DNA of 64,000 nucleotides from CADEEN01 sp963751775 (GCA_963751775.1 CAVVVW010000008.1:1-64000), one strand, 5' to 3'; positions 31,220-44,092 are shown, numbered from the stretch's first letter. Notes: generated by a model not told the origin, from the letters alone. Numbers and translations: made by a program.

Positions 31220-31780
31220 ATGGCCCGTCTCGCAACGCACTCCATACGCCGGCGCAGCCGAGCGGCGACGCGCGCGACGCAGATCGAATCCTGGCGGCGG
31301 CCGGCGATGCTGGCGCTCATCGCCGGCCTGGCGCTGGCGTTGGGAGTCATCGTCTACCTCACGGACCGCGACGCGTCGCGTGCGATGTTGATCCCGAGCA
31401 TCGCCGCGTTCGCCGGTGGCAAGGTCTTCGGCGCGCTCGGCCAGTGGTTGCCGAGCTTCCTTCACCCGTTCGCCTTCAGCCTGTTCACCGCGGCCGTGCT
31501 GGCACCTCGTTCAGCGCCGCGGTACGGGGCCTGCATCGCCTGGGGCTGCGATCAACGTCGCATTCGAGGTCGGGCAGCACCCGCTCGTCAGCGCGCGCTT
31601 GGCCGAGGCCTTGCTGGGCCCGCTGCACGGATGGCCGCTGGTTCAACCACTCGCTCGCTACTTCGTTCGCGGCACGTTTGATTGGGGCGACATTGCCGCC
31701 GCCATGTTGGGGGCGTTCACGTGCCGGCACTTGCACTGCATTTCACACATCGTGATCAGGAGGACGAACATGCGCATTGA
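31220..31780 (+). CDS. Membrane protein of unknown function (frame breaks)
   Basis: About 187 residues after correction. Basic N-terminus, then helices (AMLALIAGLALALGVIVYL, and one ending GKVFGALGQW). Near 31548 a CG unit is missing; restoring it gives WGCAINVAFEVGQHP. The last part, YFVRGTFDWGDIAAAMLGA, resembles the C-terminal Asp-containing helix of VanZ-like proteins. A further one-base shift near 31715 would end the protein at 31780, overlapping the next gene start. It is 18 bases behind the large regulator, so it is probably co-transcribed. The start at 31220 is tentative (31201 also possible). Confidence 0.55.
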
Positions 31781-32796
31781 AGACTCAGGTTCCACGGGCC
31801 GTCGATGGCGCGGGCTCACGCTGGCGTGCATCGTTGCGCTGGGCCTTGTCTCCATTGTCGGCAGCGGTGGGGCGGACGGCTGTGGCTTCGGCCCCTGCCC
31901 TGGGGACTTTGACAACGTACCGCCTCTATCAGACGGTCGAGCCCGGCTTTGCCATTGTGCAGGTCGGCGGAACAGCGACATTCACGGTCCTCGCCTCTGC
32001 AATCGAAAATCCAAGCTATCAATGGTCACGGGGATCGATGAATGGACCCTCGGCTGCAATTCCTGGCGCCACCGGCGCGACCTACACGCTTGCAGGGGCG
32101 AACCTCTCCGACGATGGCGCGACATTTGCCGTCACCGTCCGCGGCAGCGTCAACGGCGTACCTTTCGTTGTCGAAAGTTGGAACAGCGGGCAATTGGCCG
32201 TCTCGTCAATGCCGCCGGTTGTGTTTCAGGACAGCGAATTCGCAGCCAGCGACTGGAGTGTCGCTGCGATTTCAGAACCGCCGTCCGGCGGACCGACACA
32301 CGTTGAAGCGCAGGTCGCCGCGCGGTGGCAACCCGGGCGCCTACAGAAGCACGACCATCGCGATGCCGGCTGGGCCGAGCAGGCTGAACGTGTTCGACAC
32401 ATTCACTTCGGCCGTGTACGACCCTGCGTCGCAGGGTCCGCTGTACATCGTCGAATTCACGCAGGATTGCCTGGTGCTGCCTGGAACGTTGGGCGCGGGG
32501 CCGACCCTGCTGCTCGAACAGAACGGCCGTCGCTACGTCGCTGGCCCGCCGACGCCGTGCGAATTCGGGAAGTGGAGCAGCATGGCATTGGTCCCGGCCT
32601 ACCTCGGCGCATCGGACTTCTTCATGGTCGACGGCCCGGCCTGCGCAGTCGGCGAGGCCTGCCCCGACTTCAGCGCCGGCGGCAAACCCATTCGCTTCGG
32701 GTTCACCAACAGGCAACCAGGGAGCTGGCCGGGTATGCCGGTGGTTCGGGCGGCTTCGGCATCGACAACTGGAAGGTCTCGGCGTGGCGGCGTTAG
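31770..32796 (+). CDS. Secreted protein with Ig-like domain (three frame breaks)
   Basis: About 340 residues after correction. Starts MRIEDSGSTGRRWRG with a hydrophobic signal ending in LVSIVGSGG and a Cys-rich GCGFGPC, so probably exported, perhaps a lipoprotein. The next part is an Ig-like fold common in bacterial adhesion and surface proteins (VQVGGTATFTVLAS, YQWSRGS, TYTLAGANLSDDGATFAVTV). The C-terminal half has two Cys-containing segments and ends FGIDNWKVSAW. Frame breaks near 31905 (GT lost from GTGT), 32318 (CG lost) and 32720 (G lost from a run). Convergent with the lipoprotein at 32836. Confidence 0.65.
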
Positions 32797-32835
32797 CCGA
32801 CCCTCTCGGCGGTGCCGGCTTCCGCGCTGCAGGAC

Positions 32836-33462
32836 TCAGGGCCGCGTCAGACTCGCGCGCACTTCGCGCTCGTAGGCGGCCCAGATCTTCGCCAGCCCGA
32901 AGCGCAGCACGTTGGGCGCGACGTACTCGCGCCGTGGCCAACCCGAGCGCGGCGGCGACTTCTCGCGCAGGCGCACGGTGAGCGCGATCTCGCTGCCCGC
33001 GCCCTGCCCGATCACGGTGGCCGAGATGACCACGTCCAGGCCCTGCGGCTCGAATTGCACGAAGTTCGCCGCCACGCCGACATGCGGCTTGATCACGCTT
33101 TGCAGGAATGGCGTGTCCAGCGCCGAGGCCTGCGCCCATTCGGCCTCACTCAACGGCCGCGGCGCCGGGCCGACGCTGACCAGCAGGCCAAGATCGAGAT
33201 CCTGCGCCTCGGTCTGCATGCCCAGGCCGGCCAGCGCAACGCGCAGCGCAACCAGCGCATCACGCCGCGGCAATGCCACGCGACGCGTGCCGGCGTCGGC
33301 CAGGATGCGCTCGTATTCGGCCTGGAAGGCGGCATTCACCGCCCGGATGGCGGCGATCTTCTCGCTGTCGGTGGCGCAGCCCGTGAGCAGCGTCGCCAGC
33401 GCCAGCACGAACGCCGCAAGGCCCGCGAGCAGCGTGGATCGGGTGGCGTGATCGGTGTGCAT
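32836..33462 (-). CDS. Predicted lipoprotein
   Basis: About 208 residues, intact. Signal with hydrophobic core LAAFVLALATLLTGC (lipobox L-T-G-C). The mature protein is mixed alpha/beta, with segments DLDLGLLVSVGPAPRPL and VVISATVIGQGAGSEIALTVRLRE. No domain recognised. It begins 9 bases after the Ser/Thr kinase gene ends, so the two form an operon, and it may be a partner or substrate-like component of that kinase system (inference). Confidence 0.75.
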   Translation of the reverse strand: MHTDHATRSTLLAGLAAFVLALATLLTGCATDSEKIAAIRAVNAAFQAEYERILADAGTRRVALPRRDALVALRVALAGLGMQTEAQDLDLGLLVSVGPAPRPLSEAEWAQASALDTPFLQSVIKPHVGVAANFVQFEPQGLDVVISATVIGQGAGSEIALTVRLREKSPPRSGWPRREYVAPNVLRFGLAKIWAAYEREVRASLTRP

Positions 33463-33471
33463 GGCTGAGCG

Positions 33472-35255
33472 CTAGTCCCGGCGCCAGTTTTGCACGAGCG
33501 CGATCAGCCTGCGCAATCTCGGCCGGCTGCAGATGGCGCTTTACGCGTTCGACGGAGGCTCGCGCCGAGGCCTGCCCATGTCGCAGCGCCAGGCTGTACC
33601 AGATATAGGCCTGCAGCGCCTTCGGCGCGGTGCCGCGCCCCTCCTCGGCCATCAGGCCGAGCAGTCTCCATCGCGCGCGCATTGCCCTGGTTGGCAAGCG
33701 AGCGTGCCAGGCGGTCGGCCATCGGCGTTGTCGCCGCGACGCAGTGCATCGTCGGCAGCAGCCATCGGATCGACCGCCGGTGCGGGCGCAGGGGCTGACG
33801 CGGACGGCGCGGTGTCGCCGGCGGCGACGGCGCGACAACCGACGCCGCAGGGATTCGGTGCCGGTGCGCTCGCAGGTGCGCTGTCGGCGCACTGACTGGC
33901 GGGCGCGCCGTGCTCGCAGCGTCCGCGGCCTTCGTCGGCTTGCACGATCGCCACGCCAGGCGTGCGCTGACGTCGGCGGCTCGGCGCACCGCCGGCGGCG
34001 GCGGTTTCGGCGCACTCGGCGCTGCATCGACGGGTGGAGCCGAGGCGGGTGCGGCGAACGAATCGGTCGCCTGACTGGCGGCCGGGGCCGGCGCAGCTGG
34101 GCGGGCTCACGGCGGCGATGCGGGCGGCGGCACCTGCGCGGCCACATCAGCCACGCACCGCCGGCCAGCGCCATTGCGCCGGCGCTGAGCAAGACCGGCA
34201 TGCCGACCGAACGCGCCGCTGCGGGTGGCTCGGCTCTGGGTCCAGGCCCTGGCACCGATGCCGTCGTCGCGGCCGTCGGCGCATGCTGCGCCGAGGCGGC
34301 GCCGGGGCCGAGGGGCCACCGGCCGCGCCGGCGGCGGCGCGGCGGGCGGGCGCACCGACGCCGTGTTGCTGGTCAACTCGCGCCGCCACTCGGCCATGCT
34401 CTGCGGCCGATCGGCCTCTGCGAGCTCCAAGCCGTGATCGATGGCCGCCAGCAACGATGCGCTGTACCGGCCCTGGCCGACACTGGACGCGGGCAGCAGC
34501 GTGTCGGCCGTGCTGCCCAGCCGCCCGCGCGCACGCAGCACCGCGTCGGGCGGCGCCGCGCCGGTGATCGCCCGGTACGCCGTGGCAGCCAGGCCGTAGA
34601 TGTCGGTCCAGGGCCCCTGCGTGTCGGACTCGCCGTGGTACTGCTCGAGCGGCGCGTAGCCCGGCGCCACCAGTACCGTCATCGATTGGCTGCGGCCGAG
34701 CGCGTAGCGCGCGGAGCCGAAGTCGAGCAGCACCGGGCTGCCGTCGCTGCGGATGTGGATGTTCTCGGGCTTGATGTCGCGGTGGATGAAGCCGGCCTCG
34801 TGCACCCGCTCCAGGCCGTCGAGCACCGGCAGCAGCACGCGCAGCAACTCGTCCTGGCCGAGCGTGCCGCGGCGGTCGAGCAGGGTGCCGAGGTTCTCGC
34901 CCTGCTCGAAACGCATCACCATGTAGGCGCTGTCGTTGGCCTCGAACACCGATTGCACGCGCACGATGTTCGGGTGGTCGAAGCGGGCCAGCGTGCGCGC
35001 CTCCTCGATGAAGCGCGCCAGGCCCCAGCGGTAGCGCTCCTCATGCGCGGGCGTGCGCGGCCGCACGCTGGCATCCGAGCGGCGCTGCGCGACGTCCGTC
35101 GGCAGGTACTCCTTGATCGCGACCCGCAGATCGAGGTTGTGGTCGTGCGCGAGGTAGGTGATGCCGAAGCCGCCCTGGCCGAGCACGCGCTCGAATTCGT
35201 ACCAATGCAGGCGGTAATGCGCAGGCAGTGCGTCCGGATAAGCCTCTTGGTTCAT
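33472..35255 (-). CDS. Serine/threonine protein kinase with TM and Sel1-like tail (several frame breaks)
   Basis: The N-terminal eukaryotic-type kinase domain is complete and in one frame: Gly-rich loop GQGGFG (26-31), Lys48 in VAIKEYLP, HRD at 158-160, DFG at 178-180, and the APGYAPLEQY activation segment usual in Burkholderiales kinases. After about residue 310 the sequence becomes Pro/Ala/Arg-rich and changes frame several times. A transmembrane stretch (SVGMPVLLSAGAMALAGG) lies near 34130-34205. Near the end a Sel1-like piece is visible (RLARSLANQGNARAM, then LLGLMAEEGRGT and AYIWYSLALRHGQASA), ending at 33472 with LIALVQNWRRD in the corrected frame. Because the linker is low-complexity, the exact indel sites are uncertain. 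Confidence 0.85.
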
Positions 35256-35376
35256 GGCTCCTCGCCGCCCGCCGGCCGGTCACGGCCTTGTCGGGCTCCC
35301 TCGGCGGCAAGCATAAGCGATGGCCCGCGCGCGCACGTCGATCGCGAGCGGCGCCGCGGTCGCCTCGCCGTCGCGC

Positions 35377-38180
35377 TCAGTGCGCCTGGTCCCAGTTCGC
35401 ACCGATGCCGACTTCGGCCAGCAGCGGCACGCTGAACCGGGCCACGCCGGCCATCAGCTTCGGCACTTCCGACTTCACCCAGTCGACCTCGGCGTCCGGG
35501 ACCTCGAACACCAGCTCGTCGTGCACCTGCATCACGATGCAGGTGGCGCGGCGCTGCTCGTCGATGGCCTGCTGCACGGCGATCATCGCCAGCTTGATCA
35601 GGTCGGCTGCGGTGCCCTGCATCGGCGCGTTGATGGCCTGGCGCTCGGCGCCGGCGCGGCGCGGGCCGCTGCCGCCCTTGATCTCGGGCAGCACGATGCG
35701 GCGGCCGAAGAAGGTTTCGACATAGCCGCGCTCGGCGGCCTGGATCTTGGTCTGGTCCATGTAGCGCTTGACGCCGGCAAAGCGCGCGAAGTAGCGCTCG
35801 ATGTAGTCGCGCGCCGCCTTCTGCTCGATGCCGAGCGACTGCGCCAGCCCGAACGCCCCCATGCCGTAGATGAGGCCGAAGTTGATGGTCTTGGCATAGC
35901 GGCGCTGCTCGCTGCTGACCTCGGCCACGGGCACGTTGAAGACCTCGCTCGCCGTCGCGCGGTGCACGTCCAGGCCCTGCGCGAACGCGCGCGTCAGGCC
36001 TTCGTCGCCGCTGATGTGGGCCATGATGCGCAGCTCGATCTGCGAGTAGTCGGCGCTGGCGATGACATGCCCCGGCGGCGCGACGAAGGCCTCGCGCACG
36101 CGCCGGCCCTCCGGCGTGCGGATCGGGATGTTCTGCAGGTTGGGGTCGTTGCTGGCCAGCCGGCCCGTCACCGCCACCGCCTGCGCGTAGCTGGTGTGCA
36201 CGCGGCCGGTCTGCGCGTTGACCATCAGCGGCAGCTTGTCGGTGTAGGTGCCCTTCAGCTTGGCAAAGCCGCGGTGCTCGAGGATCTTGGCCGGCAGCGG
36301 GTAGTCGGCGGCCAGTTCGGCCAGCACCTCTTCGTCGGTCGAGGGTGCGCCGCTGGCGGTCTTCTTCTTCACCGGCAGGCCGAGCTTGGTGAACAGGATG
36401 TCGCCGATCTGCTTCGGGCTGCCCAGGTTGAAGGGCTGGCCGGCCAGTGCATAGGCCTCCTGCTCGAGCGCCACCATGCGCTCGCCGAGCTCGCGGCTTT
36501 GCACCGCCAGCAGGGCCGCGTCGATCAGCACGCCGTGACGCTCGATGCGCGCCAGCAGCGCGCTGGTCGGCATCTCGATCTTCTCGTAGACGAAGCGCAG
36601 TCCGGGCTCGGCCTGCAGTTGTGGCCACAGCACCTGGTGCACGGCCAGCGTCATCTCGCTGTCTTCACCCGAGTACTCGGCGGCCTTGCCGACTTCGACC
36701 TGGGCGAACGGAATCTGGTTCGCGCCCTTGCCGCACAGGTCTTCGTAGGACAGGCCGTGGCGCCCCAGGTGCCGCTCGGCGAGCTTTTCCAGCCCATGCG
36801 TCAGGTGCGCCTCCAGCACGTAGCTCTGCAGCAGCGTGTCGTGCGCATAGCCGCGCACGCTGATGCCGTGGTTGGCGAGCACATGGGTGTCGTACTTGAT
36901 GTGCTGGCCGACCTTGGCCGCGGCCTCGTCTTCCAGCCAGGGCTTCATCTGCGCCAGCACGCCCTCCAGCGGCAATTGCGCGGGCGCGTCGCCGTAGTTG
37001 TGGGCCAGCGGCACATAGGCCGCCTCGCCGGGCGTGACGGCGAACGAGATGCCGACGATGCGCGCGGCCATCGCGTCGAGCGAGGTGGTTTCGGTATCCA
37101 GCGCCACCAGCGCGGCGGTCCGCAGCTTGGCCAGCCAATGATCGAGGCGCTCCTGGGTGAGGATGGTCTCGTAGCTGCGCGGCAGCACGACGCCATCGCC
37201 ACGTCCGGGCCGAGCCTGGATTGCCGTGCGTCGTGCAGCCTGTCGAAGCAAGCGCCGTCGCTTCGACAGGCGCAGCGCGACCGGCGTCGGCCATCGGCGG
37301 GCGCTTCGAGCTCGCGCTTGAAGGCCTTGAAACCATAGCGGTTGTAGAAGTCGAGCAGCGCGGCGCGGTCGACTTCACGCAAGGCCAGCGTATCGAGCGC
37401 CGGCCAGCCCGGCACCTGCGCCGAGAGGTCGCAATCGGTGACCACGGTGACCAGCTTCCTGGCCATCGGCAGCCAGTCGAGCGCGCGCCGCAGGTTCTCG
37501 CCCACCGCGCCGCCGATGCGGTCGGCCGCGGCGACGACATCGTCGAGCGAGCCGTATTCGGTCAGCCACTTGACGGCCGTCTTGGGCCCGACCTTGTCGA
37601 CGCCGGGCACGTTGTCGACCGCGTCGCCGACCAGCGCCAGGTAGTCGACGATGGCCCGCGGCGGCACGCCGAACTTGGCGGCCACGCCGGCGACGTCGAG
37701 CGTCTCGCTGCTCATGGTGTTGATCAGCGTGACGCGCTCGTTGACCAGTTGCGCCAGGTCCTTGTCGCCGGTCGAGATGACGACACGGTGGCCGCTCTCG
37801 GCCGCGCGCCGGGCCAGGGTGCCGATCGCGTCGTCGGCCTCGATGCCGGGCGGCTCGAGCACCGGCCAGCCGAGCAGGCGCACGGCCTCGTGGATCGGCG
37901 CGATCTGCTGCACCAGCGCCTCGGGCATCGGCGAGCGATTGGCCTTGTACGCCGGGTACCAGTCGTCGCGAAAGGTACGCCCCTTGGCGTCGAAGACGCA
38001 GGCCGCGTGCTCGGCGTTGAAGTCGCTGCGCAGGCGTTTCAACATCGCGATGAAGCCGTGCACCGCGCCGGTGGGAAAGCCGCCCGGGCCGGTCAGGTTG
38101 GGCATCGCGTGATAGGCCCGGTACAAGTAGCTCGAGCCGTCGACGAGCAACAGCAGTGGCAGGGCGGCGATTTCGCTCAT
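35377..38180 (-). CDS. polA: DNA polymerase I (one frame break)
   Basis: About 934 residues. The 5'-nuclease domain is complete (LLLVDGSSYLYRAYHA; IEADDAIGTLA; STGDKDLAQL). The 3'-5' exonuclease-like domain follows (VALDTETTSLD), then the polymerase domain (Motif A SADYSQIELRIMAHISGD; KTINFGLIYGMGAFGLA; motif C QVHDELVFE). A one-base-type frame break lies near 37195 in the linker between nuclease and exonuclease domains, just beside an imperfect palindrome at 37239-37270. Everything before and after reads cleanly, so a sequence error in the linker is likely. Divergent from the DUF2782-thrB operon. Confidence 0.96.
37239..37270. repeat. Palindromic repeat inside the polA linker
   Basis: CCTGTCGAAGC (37239-37249) and its complement GCTTCGACAGG (37260-37270) form an 11-bp perfect stem with a 10-base loop; weaker pairing extends outward for about 12 more bases on each side. 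The core resembles the dispersed GTCGAAG/CTTCGAC palindromic elements common in betaproteobacterial genomes. It lies in the interdomain linker, where added residues can be tolerated. Confidence 0.72.
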
Positions 38181-38240
38181 GGCGGCGATTGTCGCCGCGG
38201 TGCGCCGGGCGTGCAGGCCGGCGTCGGTAGAATCGAGGCC

Positions 38241-38527
38241 ATGAAACCGCTGTTCGCGCTGGCCCTGCCTTGCTCCTGCCCGGCGCCGTGCTGGCCCAGG
38301 AGCGTGGGCCCAAGGAGCCCCATGTGCAGCGCACGGTGGTCGAGGACGACAGCGTGCGCATCGAGGAGTTGCGCGTGCGCGGCCTCAACACCAGCCTGGT
38401 CGTCAAGCCCAAGAACGCCGCCGAGTACGAAATCGTGCCCATGCCGGGCGGCCGCGATCCATCGATCGGCCGCGGCAGCAGCCAGGGCGCGGCCGGCCAG
38501 CGCGTCTGGAACGTCTTCAAGTTCTGA
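38241..38527 (+). CDS. DUF2782 family secreted protein (frame break)
   Basis: About 95 residues. Signal peptide MKPLFALALP, then, after a one-base loss from a C run near 38268, LLLPGAVLAQ. The mature domain matches DUF2782 in pattern: VVEDDSVRIEELRVRGLNTSLVVKPKN and ending VWNVFKF. It is a small periplasmic protein of unknown role that sits between polA and thrB in many Burkholderiales. thrB follows 11 bases later. Confidence 0.85.
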
Positions 38528-38538
38528 TCCGGTTCGCG

Positions 38539-39525
38539 ATGGCCGTCTTCACCGAGGTCGCGCAGAGCGAGGCACGCGAGTTCGTGTCGCGACTGGCGGT
38601 CGGCACGCTGACCGGCTTTCGCGGCATCCAGGCCGGCATCGAGAACAGCAACTTCTTCGTCGACACCGAGCAAGACGGCGTAACGCGGCATTGGGTGCTG
38701 ACGATCTTCGAGCGCCTGAGTGCCGAGCAGTTGCCCTTTTACCTGCAGCTGATGCGCCACCTGGCGCGGCGCGGCATCCCGGTGCCCGAGCCGCAGGCCG
38801 ACGCCAGCGGCGCGCTGCTGCACACGCTCAAGGGCAAGCCGGCCGCCCTGGTCAACAAGCTCGGCGGCGGCCACCAGCTGGCGCCCGACGCCGACCATTG
38901 CGCGCAGGTCGGCCAGATGCTCGCGCGCATGCACATCGCCGGCCTGGACTTCGCGCCCGTGCAGCCCAACCTGCGCGGGCTGGCCTGGTGGCTCGAGACG
39001 GTGCCGCTGGTGCAGCCGCACCTGAGCCCGGAGCAGCGCGAGCTGATCGACAGCGAGCTGGCCTACCAGGTGCAACTCGCCGCCTCGCCGGCCCACGCCG
39101 GCCTGCCGCGCGGCGCCATTCACGCCGATCTGTTCCGCGACAACGTGATGTTCGAGGCCGGCGAGCGCGGGCACGAGAGGCTGTCGGGCTTCTTCGACTT
39201 CTACTTCGCCGGCGTCGACGCCTTGTTGTTCGACCTCGCGGTGTGCCTGAACGACTGGTGCATCGACCTGGACAGCGGCGCGATGGCGGACGAGCGGGCC
39301 CAGGCCTTCGTCGCCGCCTACGCCGCGGTGCGGCCGCTGACCTCGAACGAGCGTCGCCTGATGCCTGCCCTGCTGCGCGGCGCGGCGCTGCGTTTTTGGT
39401 TGTCGCGCCTGTGGGATCTGCACCTGCCGCGCGACGCGTCGCTGCTCAAGGCGCACGACCCGACGCACTTCGAGCGCGTGCTGCGCGCCCGCATCGCCAC
39501 GCCCTGGCATCCCGAGACCGCATGA
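38539..39525 (+). CDS. thrB: Homoserine kinase (ThrB2/choline-kinase-like type)
   Basis: Phosphorylates homoserine for threonine synthesis. 328 residues, intact. This is the betaproteobacterial form with an aminoglycoside-phosphotransferase fold, not the GHMP type. Visible features are GIENSNFFVDT, the catalytic HADLFRDNVMF (Asp/Asn) and the metal-binding GFFDFYFAGVDALLFDLAV. It is in an operon with the DUF2782 gene upstream and the BPSS1780-type gene downstream. Confidence 0.95.
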   Translation: MAVFTEVAQSEAREFVSRLAVGTLTGFRGIQAGIENSNFFVDTEQDGVTRHWVLTIFERLSAEQLPFYLQLMRHLARRGIPVPEPQADASGALLHTLKGKPAALVNKLGGGHQLAPDADHCAQVGQMLARMHIAGLDFAPVQPNLRGLAWWLETVPLVQPHLSPEQRELIDSELAYQVQLAASPAHAGLPRGAIHADLFRDNVMFEAGERGHERLSGFFDFYFAGVDALLFDLAVCLNDWCIDLDSGAMADERAQAFVAAYAAVRPLTSNERRLMPALLRGAALRFWLSRLWDLHLPRDASLLKAHDPTHFERVLRARIATPWHPETA

Positions 39526-39587
39526 GACGACACCGAATCAGCGCGCACTGGCGGCCGGCCGGCGCAGGCATCGGCCGGGGCGGGCCC

Positions 39588-40421
39588 ATGACGCTGCGCA
39601 TCCTCGATGCCCGGCCGCGCGACGGCGCCGCGTGGGTCAGCCAGGCCTTTGCGCTGTTCCTGAAGCGGCCGCTGGCCTTCTCGGCGCTGTTCGCGCTGTT
39701 CCTGTTCGCGGCGCTGGTGCTGCTGGTGCTGCCCTACATCGGGGCCGTGCTGCTGCTGATGGCGCTGCCGCTGCTCGGCCTGGGATTCATGATCGCCACG
39801 CGCTCGGCACAGGCCGGCGGCACGGTGCACGCCGGGCAGATGCTCGAGCCGCTGCAAGGCGGCAGCGAAGCGGCCGTGGCGCGGCGCAAGCAACTGCTGC
39901 TGCTTTGCGGCCTGTACGCCCTGCTCACCGCGCTGGTCATGCTGGCCAGCGACGCGCTCGATGGCGGCGCCTTCGAACGCCTGCAGGTGCTGCTGGCCAG
40001 CGCACGCGGCGAGGCCGCGCAAAAGGAGATCGACACCCTGCTCGCCGACACCGGTCTGCGCCAGGGACTGCTGCTGCGCGTGGGCGCCACGGCGCTGCTG
40101 TCGATCCCGTTCTGGCATGCGCCGGCGCTGGTCTGGTGGCAGGGCCAGGGCGTGGGCCAGTCGCTGTTCTCGAGCACGCTGGCCTGCTGGCGCAACCGCG
40201 GCGCGTTCCTGCTCTACGGCCTGGCCTGGAGCGTGACCATCGTGCTGTTCGGCATCCTCGCCGGTGGCCTGTTCGCCCTGCTCGGCATGCCGCAACTGGT
40301 GGCCTTTGCGGCCGTGCCGGCCGGCTTGATGTTCTCGACCGCGTTCTACGTCTCGCTGCTCTTCACCTACCAGGGCTGCTTCGGCGAAGACGCCGACACG
40401 GTCGAGCTGCCGGCGACGTAG
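39588..40421 (+). CDS. BPSS1780-family membrane protein
   Basis: About 277 residues with five or six helices. The family opening is seen as LRILDARPRDGAAWVSQAFALFLKRP split around short motifs, followed by hydrophobic segments and the characteristic PFWHAPALVWWQG. Function unknown. The start at 39588 is chosen because it begins the conserved part. An in-frame ATG at 39522 overlaps the thrB stop (ATGA) and is an alternative that would add 22 residues. Gene order thrB - this gene - uvrD (convergent) is typical of Burkholderiales. Confidence 0.85.
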   Translation: MTLRILDARPRDGAAWVSQAFALFLKRPLAFSALFALFLFAALVLLVLPYIGAVLLLMALPLLGLGFMIATRSAQAGGTVHAGQMLEPLQGGSEAAVARRKQLLLLCGLYALLTALVMLASDALDGGAFERLQVLLASARGEAAQKEIDTLLADTGLRQGLLLRVGATALLSIPFWHAPALVWWQGQGVGQSLFSSTLACWRNRGAFLLYGLAWSVTIVLFGILAGGLFALLGMPQLVAFAAVPAGLMFSTAFYVSLLFTYQGCFGEDADTVELPAT

Positions 40422-40463
40422 CGCGCACGTTGGCCTGCCCGCGCGGCCGATGGCGCCCCGGCG

Positions 40464-42834
<2,371 letters not shown>

Positions 42835-42904
42835 GCAGCGATTCTAGGAGTCGTGCGGCACGTTATCTGCTTGTCATGACGGTGGTGCATCATCGGCTTG
42901 TCTC

Positions 42905-43964
42905 ATGAACCTCTTTCGCGCCCGGCCGAACCCGATCAGCCTCGCGTTGCAGGGCGGCGGCGCCCATGGCGCCTTCACCTGGGGCGTGCTCGACGCCTTG
43001 CTCGAGGACGGCCGATTCCCTATCACTGCCGTCAGCGCGACCAGCGCCGGGGCCATGAATGCCGTGGCGCTGGCCCACGGCCTGTGCGCCGGCGGCCGCG
43101 ACGGCGCGCGTGCCGCGCTGGAGAAGTTCTGGCTCTGCGGTGGCGGCCAGCGTGTCGCTCGACGGCCTGTTGGTCGGCCCGGCCGAGAGCCCCGGCTTCG
43201 CGCCGGCGACGCGGCTCTTCATGCACTGGGCCAGCCTGCTGTCGCCGCTGCAGCTCAACCCGCTGGGCCTGAACCCGTTGCGCGATCTGCTGGCCGCGCA
43301 GATCGACTTCGAGCGCCTGCGCCGGCCGGACGCGCCGCGCCTGTTCATCGCCGCCACCCACGCCAACAGCGGCCGTCTGCGCCTGTTCGACAACGCCGAC
43401 CTCGGCGTCGAGGCCGTGCTCGCATCGGCCTGCCTGCCCTCGCTGCAGCATGCGGTGATGATCGACGGCGAGCCCTGGTGGGACGGTGGCTACAGCGCCA
43501 ACCCGGCGCTGTTCCCGCTGGTGCGCGAAGGCGCGCCCGACCTGCTGATCGTGATGTTGAGCCCGCTGGTCTACGCCGCGGTACCCACCGGCGCCGACGA
43601 GATCCGTGCCCGCGCCCTCGAGTTCACGTTCAATGCGGCCTTCCTGCGCGAGGCCACGCTGCTGTCCGAATCCTGCGCCGCCGCGCGCCGCTCGGTGTGG
43701 CCGTTCGGGCGCTTCGAGCGCCGCCTGGTGCATCTGCGCACGCACCTGATCGACGCCGAGGAGGCGTTGTCGGGGCTGACGCCGGAGTCGCGCCTGATTG
43801 CGCACCGGCCGTTTCTCGAGAAGCTGCGCGACCTCGGTCGCAACCGCGCCCAGCGCTGGCTGGCGACGTCGGCGGCGCAGGTCGGTCGGCGCTCGAGCGC
43901 CGACCTGGCGCAGCTGTTCGCGGCCCCCGGCGCCGGCCGCAAGGGGCCTGCGGCGGCCGCGTAG
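42905..43964 (+). CDS. Patatin-like phospholipase family protein (frame break)
   Basis: About 353 residues after correction. The oxyanion loop LALQGGGAHGAF and nucleophile motif ATSAGAMNA (G-x-S-x-G variant with Ser-Ala-Gly) are near the N-terminus, and the catalytic Asp is in WDGGYSANPAL. The frame breaks near 43135 between the first and second thirds; both parts match the family. Probably an intracellular lipid acyl hydrolase. Divergent from uvrD. Confidence 0.88.
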
Positions 43965-43972
43965 AATCGGCC

Positions 43973-44008
43973 ACCGGGCCCATATTCAGGCGCCCGGTTT
44001 CTAGTTTT
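43973..44008 (+). terminator. Putative terminator or guaC leader hairpin
   Basis: ACCGGGC (43973-43979) pairs with GCCCGGT (43992-43998), followed by a T-rich run. It lies just after the patatin stop. A -10-like TAGAAT at 43962-43967 lies directly before it, so the hairpin could instead sit in the guaC leader. Confidence 0.5.
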
Positions 44009-44092
44009 CCGCTCCGCGCACGCTCGCGGCCTCGCGAAAGACGATGCACCGGCACCCGGTCAAGCGCTCGCAACCCCTTTGCTGGAGCGATC

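Noticed and set aside
37221..40421. 1066-codon open frame on the plus strand
   Set aside because: It joins antisense polA sequence, an out-of-frame piece of thrB and the true BPSS1780-type gene. Only the last part from 39588 (or 39522) is real.
43965..44092. Possible purine riboswitch before guaC
   Set aside because: No conserved purine aptamer core with its two loop-loop partners can be drawn; the visible hairpin looks like a terminator or simple leader structure.
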